Positions 23,450 to 31,730 of a DNA stretch of 64,000 bases are shown piece after piece. Every line of letters starts with the position of its first letter. Position 1 is the first letter of the stretch. The DNA is from Atriophallophorus winterbourni (taxonomy: Eukaryota; Platyhelminthes; Trematoda; Plagiorchiida; Microphallidae). The translations under genes were made by a program, and so were the position numbers. The stretch spans positions 1 to 64,000 of the forward strand of contig JACCGJ010000267.1 of the NCBI GenBank assembly GCA_013407085.1, read 5' to 3'. The notes under the pieces are model-generated. The model had not been told where the DNA came from, did no database searches, and saw only the letters and a program-made list of their open reading frames with translations.

Positions 23450-23690
23450 TGACAATTCGACTTGCTTTTGAAGAAAAATCTCTTTTTTCCCAGCATCGGT
23501 TATAAAGCGGTACTCTCTAAAATCAATATGGATAATCTTATGGCTTTGTGATCCTCGAAGCTTTCAAACGGAAAGCAAGAAAAAACGATTTAGTAGTGGT
23601 GAGTGCTTCTCTACAGCTTTCCACCAAACGAAAGTCTAAACACTCGATTTGTTTGTTAGCCAATTACTTCAGTGAATGTGAGGTATGCTT
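23450..23690 (+). mobile_element. Family A-type LINE 3' UTR fragment
   Basis: Matches 28480-28680 with divergence: CCCAGCATCGGTTATAAAGC, then GGTGAGTGCTTCTCTACAGC, then a TTGTTAGCCA segment. Only the 3' end is present. Confidence 0.6.
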
Positions 23691-24239
23691 CTGGAATAAG
23701 ACGTCTGAGGAAATAATCGCTCGCATATCCGTTATTGAGCCTGAAAAGGTGTTTGAATGCATCGTGGCATGATCTTTCCACTGAATTATTTCTAAGAATA
23801 CGCAGGTTGCCGGTTGATAGATTGAGCATGAAAATGTTTTTTCTTTTGAAATGTTTACGGTTTTATCCACGATTTACAATATACACAAAAATCAAATTTC
23901 ATAATGTCTCGTTTTAAATGTCATGTTTTAAATGTGCAGAATAATTTTACCTAGCTTACCATTTGCCGGTTCGGTGAGAGGAAACACTCCGCATTTTTCC
24001 CAGTCGCGTCTACAAATACCTGGAACCGAAGGACGGACTTTAAAACACTTGAATTTGCGCGGTATGTTCAACTTGGTTGTATTTTCTACGCTCTGCTAAA
24101 AATTATTACGCATTTTCTCTATTCTGTGAAATTACTGTAAAATAGACTAACTATTTTACTACCTTTTAAAAAGCAAATCGTCTATTATATTTCGTGCTGA
24201 TTAATTACGCTTGTGATTAAATTAGTCTATAATCTTGCT
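23691..24239. other. Intergenic DNA upstream of LINE A
   Basis: No gene seen. The 5' end of element A cannot be placed exactly because no second 5'-complete copy is in the window. Part of this stretch may be its 5' UTR. Confidence 0.35.
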
Positions 24240-24274
24240 GGTACATTATCGTTTATTATATTTCTCGCCGTAAG

Positions 24275-25544
24275 ATGAGTACAGTTAATGCTTGCCTCAA
24301 CGGCAATTGCTGCAAAAAAGTGGCCAGGGGCATTGAGTGCACAGCGTGCAAGCGTTAGGCTCACCCTAGCTGCTCTGGCATACATAAATCTCACTATGGG
24401 ATATATGCAAATTACCGCTGGTTACAGTGGTATTGCAGCTCCTGCCATGAGGCTGCCAGTGACGCTGCTTTTGTTATTGTAAAACCTCAAAATAGGGAAA
24501 TTTTGCCTAGCACGTCTAACGTCGTACCCACTCAAACCTATGCACCTGTTTTGAGCGCAAACATGAGCCCGGGGACAATTGTAGTCAAGGCGAAAGTTGA
24601 CAAAGTTAACCAGTTACACCATCCTCACAAGATTACCTGCAGCCGAGGGAAGAGTCGAACAGGTTAGCCAGGTAACCCGTCCACCCAGGCAAGCTGCCAC
24701 TCCCAAGGTGGCCAATGTAGCTGACACCTCCAAGAAGCGTACTAAGGCCAGTAAGGTTAGTACACAAAAACGGCAACATTCAATTGATGCCGGTTCGCCT
24801 ATGTTTGAGCAAATTATTCAGGAATAAAATGGTTTGCGTCAGCAAATCGAATCACTGCATAGCAATTCCTCTGCTCCGAAATCTAGAACTAGAAATGTAC
24901 GAGTTTTTAATTGAGCGGAACCATTCATTAAGGAATCTAAGTCTCGCAGACATCTTGATCGTAGGTGTATAAACGATCTTCTGCGAATGGTGGATATAAA
25001 GCCTTCTACTTCCACAGTGCGAATCCACCGAGTAGGAAGATGGAGAATGGGTAACTGCCCTCGACCAATCCTGGTTGAATTTAATTATCACGCGGATCGG
25101 GATGCATTTCTGGCTAGGGCTGAGTATATCGCAAACTCAACGCTAGATAAACTTCAGGTGAAGCCCGACAACCCTCCGTCCCGGATTCGGCAAAATGATT
25201 CCGATTCCAATAGGAGAAACTTAGCAATGAGAACATCGGTCATTCTTAACCCGGATGCAGCGCAAAACGCTATTTAGTCACGGACGGGCATACCGAACAG
25301 CACTTTGCCACTAGTCTTGTTGTCCGGCCCAGATGACTTTGATTGTCTTAGCGCAATTGACGATGGCACCCGAAACGATGACTCAAGTAGTTGCTTCTCT
25401 TCTATGGACGCGGTCTCAATTGTCAGGCAACGGTCCGTTACGTTAACGCAAGAGGCTGCCGAAACTGATGCTACTGCTCTCAGTAGCACGCCAAAAAACG
25501 TGCAGCTCCCTTGTGTGCTTCGACCGAGGGCCAAACAGGACTAG
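24275..25544 (+). pseudogene. Family A ORF1 (PHD-finger nucleic-acid-binding protein), broken
   Basis: ORF1 of CR1-like LINEs encodes an RNA-binding chaperone that packages the element transcript. From the ATG at 24275 the reading gives a Cys-rich PHD-like finger (GIECTACKR, then AHPSC). A TAG at 24356-24358 stands where the family-B protein has Trp (RWAHP), a TGG to TAG change. Further frame changes near 24650-24830 and a stop at 25275-25277 follow. A later block (RIHRVGRWRMG, PRPILVEF) equals the RVHRVGKWRGG and PRPIVVEF blocks of B ORF1. The last part is open to the TAG at 25542-25544 and ends LRPRAKQD, nearly the LRPRTKSS end of B. Confidence 0.85.
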
Positions 25545-28337
25545 TTTCAGAAGCACGAATAACCAGTGCTCAAGTATTGTATGCAAATGTATGCAGCATC
25601 AGGAATAAGTGGGCTGAACTTTCTTTCTGCGTGGCTCAGTTACACCCAAGGGTTATTGCGCTTTCTGAGACCTGGCTGTCTGCGATCGATGAGGTGCCGG
25701 TAAACATCAGTGAACAGTATCTCGTCATAAGATGCGATAGGCCGGGCGATAGGAGAGGCGGTGGCGTTGCACTGCTCTTGGAGTATGGTTTGCACAACAT
25801 GGGTACAGGGATATCTCTAGCCATTGAAAACGTCCAAGTTGTTACGAGTATCCTGACTTGCTACAAGTCATCGCTCGCAAGTGCTTGTGTCTACGTCACT
25901 CCCAGTGCATCCATACAGGAGTTTACACAGCTTATTGAGACACTCGACGGTTTGTTTCACTCAGCTCACAGTGTACTTATCTTGGGTGATTTCAACCTTC
26001 CAGACATAGATTGGCCTGTCCCCACTGGTCTAGTCACCCAGCAATCTGACACCTTTCTCGAATGGCTCCATAATCATGCGCTGCACCAGCATGTCAATGA
26101 TCCTACAAGGTTTCGCCATGGATGCACTCCATCCACTCTTGACTTGGTATTGTCGTCCCAGCTAGAAGCCATTAGTCATTCAAAGTACCTACCGCCGCTC
26201 GGCAAAAGTGATCACGTAAGGATAAGCTTCGAAGCGATATTGCGTTTTCGCAAACCTTTCTTTCGTCCTAGACGCAATTTTAGGCGTGTAGACTGGGGTT
26301 TACTCTTGCAGTCTTCAAAATCTTCCCTTCAGTTATCTAGCGATTCAAATGTAAATGAAAACTGGGATAGAATTTCTAAGTATCTAAACGAGTTACAAGA
26401 CAAGCACGCTCCGCTGCAGTGTGTGAGAAGGCATCGGAGGCCACCCTGGTGGTCTCCTCGAGTCCGTAGGTCTACCCGTAAACGGGATCGTCTATGGCGG
26501 CAATATAAGCTATCCCTTACTTCTGGTTCTTGGGCCCGCTACAAAACCGCTCGAAATGCCTGTGTTAAATTACAACGTGTGCTCAAACAGCATTTTGAGT
26601 TATCTCTAGCTAGGGATGCTAAATCCAACCCGAAAAGGTTTTATAGCTACGCACAGTCAAAAGGAAAAACTAGGGAAAACATAGGGGATTTGAAACTGGA
26701 GGACGGAAAAGTTGCCGATACCGACCTGTCAAAGGCGACTGCCTTCTCAGGGTTTTTCAGTAGCGTTCAACGCACCGTCAGGTCTGCTTAACCTGACACC
26801 TGGTGTCCATGTATTAGATGAGTTGTCCTTCAATGAGGCTGAGGTGTTTGACGCACTTATCCATGTTCGGGTCAACAAATCTGAGGGACCGGACGGCATC
26901 TACTCAATTATGCTTAAAAATCTTGCCTCAGTGCTTGCCGAACCGTTTTGCCAGCTCTTCAATTCATGCCTGCAACTAGGAGTTGTTCCCAGTAAGTGGA
27001 GGGAAGCCATAGTCGTGCCAATACACAAAGGCGGTTGCAGGTCAACTGTTGGTAACTATAGACCGGTCTGTCTGACCAGCACCGTCTCGAAAGTAATGGA
27101 AAAACTGCTGCGTGATAAAATCTGTCAGCATCTTTGTCGGCATTCTCTGTTGAGTGTAACTCAGCATGGATTTCTTGAGGGTAGGTCCTGCCTGACAAAC
27201 CTTCTTAGTTTTCTCAATACTGCCACTAAAAGGATGGATGAAGGGAAGCCTGTCGAAGCCCTCTACCTAGACTTCAGTAGGGCTTTCGATTCCGTAAATC
27301 ACCGCCTTCTAGAGATGAAGCTAGCAGCCAAAGGCATACGTGGTAGTTTACTTGCTTGGATAAAGGCCTTCCTTACATGTAGGACATTCCGAGTGAGAGT
27401 AGGATGTACGCTGTCGAATCAAACCGACGTGATCAGTGGTGTACCCCAAGGTTCGGTACTTGGCCCTCTTCTGTTCCTGATTTTCATCGATGACTTGTCC
27501 TCTGAATTGAAGTGCCCATGCTTCATTTTCGCGGATGATGTGAAATTCATCGGATCAACGGATGAAGATACCTTGATGCACGACCTTGAGCGGGTCATAA
27601 ACTGGTCATACCAGTGGGATCTCCCACTGAACCTAAATAAAAGCCAACTCTTGTCAACACTGGTTGAAAAGATTTCGGTCCAGGTGGCGGGGAATTCCCT
27701 CAGTGTTAACGCCACACAGTGTGTTAGGGATTTGGGTGTACTGGTTGAGGCTGACTTCAAATGGAAGGACCAATGTTTCACTGCGGCTCAGCGTGCACGC
27801 AAGGTACTTTTTCGGCTGAAATCAGTGCTATCGAGCAGAAGACCCGATGTATTCCTGCCACTGTACAAGGCATTATTCCGGTCGCATCTTGAATACTGTG
27901 TTCAGGCGTGGTATCCTCACTACAAAAAGGACATCCCTCGACTTGCAAGCGTACAGCGCCTCGCAACTCGCATGATTGAAGGTCAGCGAGCGAAACCGTA
28001 CGCTGTGCGCCTAATGTCTCTCGATCTTTTCTCACTTAGGCGCCGTCGTTCAAGAGGTGACCTAATAGAAACCTTTTTGATCTTGAAGGGTTCGAGTGGC
28101 GTGCAAATGAACGACTTCTTTACTCTAAGTTCCGAGCTGGGCACCCGGGGCCACTCACTCAAAATTGCTAAGAAACGTTGTCGGCTAGACTCCAGGAAAC
28201 ACTTTTTCAGCCTTAGGGTTGTTAATTTCTGGATTATTCTTCCGGGAGAAGAACTTATATCCTGCAGTACCGTGTCTAGTTTTAAGCAGGGTTTAGAGCG
28301 CAACTGGGGTAAGCTGTTTCCTGAATACTCTCCTTAA
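25487..28337 (+). pseudogene. Family A ORF2 (endonuclease-reverse transcriptase), one frameshift
   Basis: The endonuclease nicks target DNA and the RT primes cDNA from the nick. Endonuclease motifs: CSIRNKW, SETWLS (metal-binding Glu), ILGDFNLPDIDW, TLDLV and SDH. RT motifs: PIHKGG, NYRPVCLTS, HGFLEGRSCLTNLL, YLDFSRAFDSV (motif A), [14 protein letters not shown] and FADDVKF (motif C). The frame is lost once near 26765-26790, where one T seems missing and FSSV should run into FNAPSG; the RT then reads to TAA at 28335. ORF2 is open from 25487 in the -1 frame relative to ORF1, with no ATG before the endonuclease motifs, which suggests translation by frameshifting from ORF1. Confidence 0.9.
25493..25556 (+). 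promoter_or_regulatory. Putative -1 ribosomal frameshift signal, family A
   Basis: AAAAAAC at 25493-25499 is phased A_AAA_AAC in the ORF1 frame (codons CCA AAA AAC). After an 8-nt spacer a stem pairs 25508-25513 (CCCTTG) with 25525-25530 (CGAGGG, one G-U pair). The loop segment GTGCTTC (25515-25521) is fully complementary to GAAGCAC at 25550-25556, giving a possible H-type pseudoknot. The -1 frame is open from here into ORF2. Function is inferred. Confidence 0.65.
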
Positions 28338-28695
28338 TTGCTAAACAAGCTTAGGTTTTTTCATTTTTTAGCGTTATCCGGTAAATAAAGTGATGGCTAG
28401 AGTTCTCTGTGTTTTTTATTTTATTATACACAATGCTACTTAAGCTGACCTCTCACCGTGCTGGTGAAGAGAAACTGCTTTTTCTTTTTCCAGCATCGGT
28501 TATAACGCGGTGCTTCCTAAGTTCAAACCGGATAATCTCTTGGCTTCGCTATCGGCGAAGATTTCAAATAGACAAACAGAATATACGTTTTGGCAGTAGT
28601 GGGTGCTTCTCTGCAGCTTTCCACCGAAAGAAATTCTGGACGCTCGATTGGCTTGTTAGCCACATACTGTCCTGTGCAAACTGAACTGAACTGAA
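28338..28695 (+). other. Family A 3' UTR and TGAAC tail
   Basis: Contains a conserved segment (TGACCTCTCACCGTGCTGGT) shared with A' (36290) and with family C (30310). Ends GCAAACTGAACTGAACTGAA, a short-unit tail at which the cDNA synthesis would start. Confidence 0.7.
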
Positions 28696-28699
28696 CTGA

Positions 28700-28905
28700 A
28701 CTTGTCGTGCCATCGCATACGACGAGGTTAATAAAAATCAGAGAACTAACTTTTCTGTGGTGAGCGCTCCTTCAAAATTTTTCACTGACTAAAAATCTGA
28801 AATCTCGATTGGCTTATGAGCCATTGACAGTCACGTACCAGCTGAGATTCACTGAACTGTCCTCTGAAAATTGATATGATCTGAACGAAAAAATCATTCG
28901 GCACC
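28700..28905 (+). mobile_element. Diverged A-type LINE 3' end
   Basis: 28755-28865 weakly matches the end of the A 3' UTR (GGTGAGCGCTCC, CTCGATTGGCTTATGAGCC, then CACTGAACTG). It is another 5'-truncated tail wedged between elements A and C. Confidence 0.45.
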
Positions 28906-30120
28906 AGGTATGTAAACATTTGGTAGCCAATTCCTTACTATCCGATGCCCAGCACGGATTCTGGAAAGGAAGGTCCTGCCTAACCAATCTTCTAAGCTTT
29001 CTGGACGAAGTGACATTACGCCTCGATGAAGGGAGAGTAGTCGAAGTCTGCTATCTTGATTTTCAAAAGGCATTTGACTCGGTGAACCATAGGTACCTTC
29101 TGCACAAACTAAGTATGTGTGGCGTCACAGGTGACCTACATCGATGGTTAGACAGCTTCTTAACTAATCGCACTAACTATGTTAGAATTGCAGGGGAGTG
29201 CTCGCAGGAATCACTGATTCTCAGTGGAGTGCCTCAAGGCTCGGTGCTTGGTCCATTACTTTTTCTTATTTTTGTAAACGACCTGGCAGCGTGCTTGAGT
29301 TCACGCTGCTTCCTGTTTGCTGATGATGTTAAGATCCTAGGAACCGACAGTAGAGATACGCTTATCTCTGATTTAGAAAAAGTAATCGAGTGGACAAAGA
29401 CCTGGGACTTGCCACTAAACCTAGGGAAGAGCTGTCTTCTGACGACTGATTTAGCGACAACCCAACTAGAAGTTGGAGAAGGAACTATCAGAATAGCGGC
29501 TGCTCAGAAAGTGAAGGATCTTGGCATTACTATAACAGGCGATTTTCAAATGGGCTACTCAATGTGCCGAAGCTGCAAACAAGGCTCGCAGAGAATTGTT
29601 CAGACTTCGCTCAGCGTTATCTTGCCGAAAACCTTCAATCTTCATTCCCTTATACAAAGTAGTCGTGCGGCCTCACTTGGAGTACTGCGTTCAATCCTGG
29701 GCACCGTACTTAAAAAAGGATATAGCATGTCTCGAAAGGGTCCAGCGCCTTGCGACTAGGATGGTTGAGGGTCAGGCAGGTAAAACTTATGAGGCTAGAC
29801 TCAAGGACCTCGGTTTGTTCTCACTAAAGAGACGGCGGCTGCGAGGTGACCTAATAGAAGCCTTCAAGATTCTAAAGGGTCTTACAGGTGATAATATTAC
29901 TGAAATCCTTAAACTTGCACCTAAAGCAGCTACAAGAGGTAATTCCATGAAACTTCTTAAGAGTAGGCCCAGGTTGCTGGCACGTGAGCACTTTTTCAGC
30001 AACCGTGTGGTCAACTTCTGGAACAAGCTCCCAGATTGTATAGTAAGCCTCCCAAATGTGTTGAGCTTTAAAAGGGAATTAGACGTTAAATGGTCTATCA
30101 TATTTCCGCATATTGTCTAA
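28906..30120 (+). pseudogene. Family C reverse transcriptase, truncated, one frameshift
   Basis: The catalytic part of the RT is intact: YLDFQKAFDSVNHRY (motif A), [15 protein letters not shown] (motif B region) and FADDVKIL (motif C). A frameshift near 29560-29600 moves the reading to a second frame, which has LFRLRSALSCRKPS, VVRPHLEYCVQSW, LERVQRLATRMVEG and the C-terminal FFSNRVVNFWNKLPD. There is no endonuclease because of 5' truncation, so it is a dead-on-arrival copy. Few lesions suggest a relatively recent insertion. Confidence 0.85.
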
Positions 30121-30165
30121 TAAAAAAACTTTAAAAAAAACAAAAAAACGTATTTTTACATTTTT

Positions 30166-30280
30166 ATCATATCTGTCTAGGCCTGGACAACCTGACAGTA
30201 AATTAGCCCACATGCAGTCTATGACTGTGTTTCACTTTACCTCAACTAGGCTAGTGATTTCATACACCACACATTGTTCA
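30166..30280 (+). repeat. P-repeat fragment in LINE C 3' UTR
   Basis: CATATCTGTCTAGGCCTGGA through CACATGCAGTCTATGACTGT to TTTCATACACC. This is the 3' half of repeat P, diverged. Confidence 0.65.
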
Positions 30281-30570
30281 CGCATATTATTGCATTGTTT
30301 CCTGAATAGCTGACCTCTCACCGTGCTGGTGATATTCGGAAACAAGAACGTGTGAAAATTACGAACTGTATACTCGATATCGAAGTGCCAAGTGCTCAAC
30401 CGCATACCGTCGAAGGAAATCTGGGCGCGTGATTGGCGTTCAGCCAACTTCAGCCCTGTGCAACTAGAACTTGAACTTGACCTTTTTCGCGCCCGGTTTG
30501 AATTTTGTTTCCACGCTGCTAAATTTTTCGAAATTCATTAAATTTCTGATTCATTGATTACATTAGCAAA

Positions 30571-31730
30571 ATGATTCAAAATTCTTGTCTTTGCCTTTAC
30601 TCTAGCTGCAACAAGAAGGTTTCCAAAGGTATAGAGTGCGACGTGTGCCTGCGTTGGGCTCATCCCAAATGCTGTGGACTGTCGTCAGCACAATTTAAGG
30701 TTTATGCGGCCAATCGATGGCTTACATGGCTATGTGCTGACTGCATGAAGTCCGTTGAAACTTTGGTTGAGGAACGTAAGCGTCTCGAGGAACGTAAGCG
30801 TTCTCCTCCTCGTCCATCTCCGAAACCCAAAACGTTTGCGGATGTAGCTAGGTCAGGGGTCCCGTCTACCTCCAGCCAGCATACCACTCCTTTGAGAACA
30901 CAGAAGGCGAAATCATCGCCATCTTCCTGTCCCCCAAAGGCTCCATGGAAAAAAGTTAAAGAAAATAGGGGTGTTCACATCAGCCCGACTAAGGAGGTTC
31001 GCGCTCTAGCTCGGGAAGTCCACCATTTAGGAAAAGTGGTTGCTGAGCTGCAAGCCAGGAACCAAGTTAGCTCAACACGAACTAAAAATGTCCTGATTTT
31101 AACGCAGGTTGAGCCTTTTATCCGAGAATCAAAGGCTCGTAAGGAAAGCGATCGGAGAAAGGTTATCGACCTACTCCGTGCTTCAGGCATGCGACCTAAT
31201 ACTCCGCTGAAGCGAGTTCACAGGGTCGGGAAATGGAGGGGTGGCCCAAACGACGCATCTACCAGATCGCCGCGGCCAATTGTAGTCGAATTCACAAAGC
31301 AATGTGATCGCGACTACTTCCTCTCGAAAGCAGAGAAGCTTACCTGCGTCGAGGGAAAATGCGTCGTACAACCTGACACCCCGGCACACCTGAAACTTCT
31401 AGCCCAATTAGAGCTAGAAAGTCTAAGTTAGCAGTAACTCGTAGCTCACCAAACTCGCTCCAGAGTCGAAGCTTAGAAAATGACAAAAGTGTGGCGATAA
31501 CGCTAACACAGGAGAATTTTACTCCAACATTGAAGTGCGCCACTGTCGTGCTTCGTCCTTTAGAGGACGAATCTTGGATGAGTTGTAGTGACTCAGACCA
31601 TGAAGATGGAACTAGATGCCAAGAGTTGTCGTCTGCTTCAAAAACGAATGCTGTATCTCTTGATGAAATTCAGCCTTCAAAAAACGCGAAGCAGCCTCGG
31701 GCATTACGCCCGAGGACAAAGAGCTCTTAG
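30571..31730 (+). pseudogene. Family B ORF1 (PHD-finger protein), one frameshift
   Basis: The ATG at 30571 is the first in frame after the 5' UTR. Residues 6-58 form a C4HC3 PHD-like finger: C8, C13, C23, C26, H31 (in WAHPKC), C34, C55, C58. A basic Ser/Pro-rich linker follows (residues ~65-130, including SPPRPSPKPK), then a helical stretch (ALAREVHHLGKVVAELQARN) and a block with RVHRVGKWRGG and PRPIVVEFTKQCDRDYF that may be an RRM-like fold. The first frame ends at a TAA at 31429-31431. The second frame is open from about 31383 to TAG at 31728-31730, so one indel has separated them. The role by family is element RNA binding. Confidence 0.85.
31679..31715 (+). promoter_or_regulatory. Putative -1 ribosomal frameshift signal, family B
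   Basis: AAAAAAC at 31679-31685 is phased A_AAA_AAC in the ORF1 frame (codons TCA AAA AAC). After a 9-nt spacer, CCTCGGGC (31695-31702) pairs perfectly with GCCCGAGG (31708-31715) around a 5-nt loop. The -1 frame then runs without a stop into the ORF2 endonuclease. It occupies the same position relative to the ORF1 stop as in family A. Function is inferred. Confidence 0.7.

Larger units (their letters stand above)
24240..28695 (+). mobile_element. CR1-like LINE family A, near full length
   Basis: Two overlapping ORFs (ORF1 24275-25544; ORF2 25487-28337), a 3' UTR of about 350 nt and a terminal run of TGAAC units (CTGAACTGAACTGAACTT). ORF1 has a PHD-like finger. ORF2 has an apurinic-type endonuclease followed by an RT. 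This two-ORF layout with a short-unit 3' tail instead of poly(A) is typical of the CR1/jockey group. ORF1 carries stops and frameshifts and ORF2 has one frameshift, so the copy is inactive but young enough to read. Confidence 0.9.
28906..30482 (+). mobile_element. CR1-like LINE family C, 5' truncated
   Basis: Starts abruptly inside the RT at LLSDAQHGFWKGRSC and continues to the ORF2 stop at 30118-30120. A 3' UTR carrying a P-repeat fragment (30166-30280) follows, ending in CTAGAACTTGAACTTGAC. It is the only family-C copy here, and is closer to A and B than to H or D. It sits directly downstream of A-type tails and directly upstream of the 5' end of B. Confidence 0.85.
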
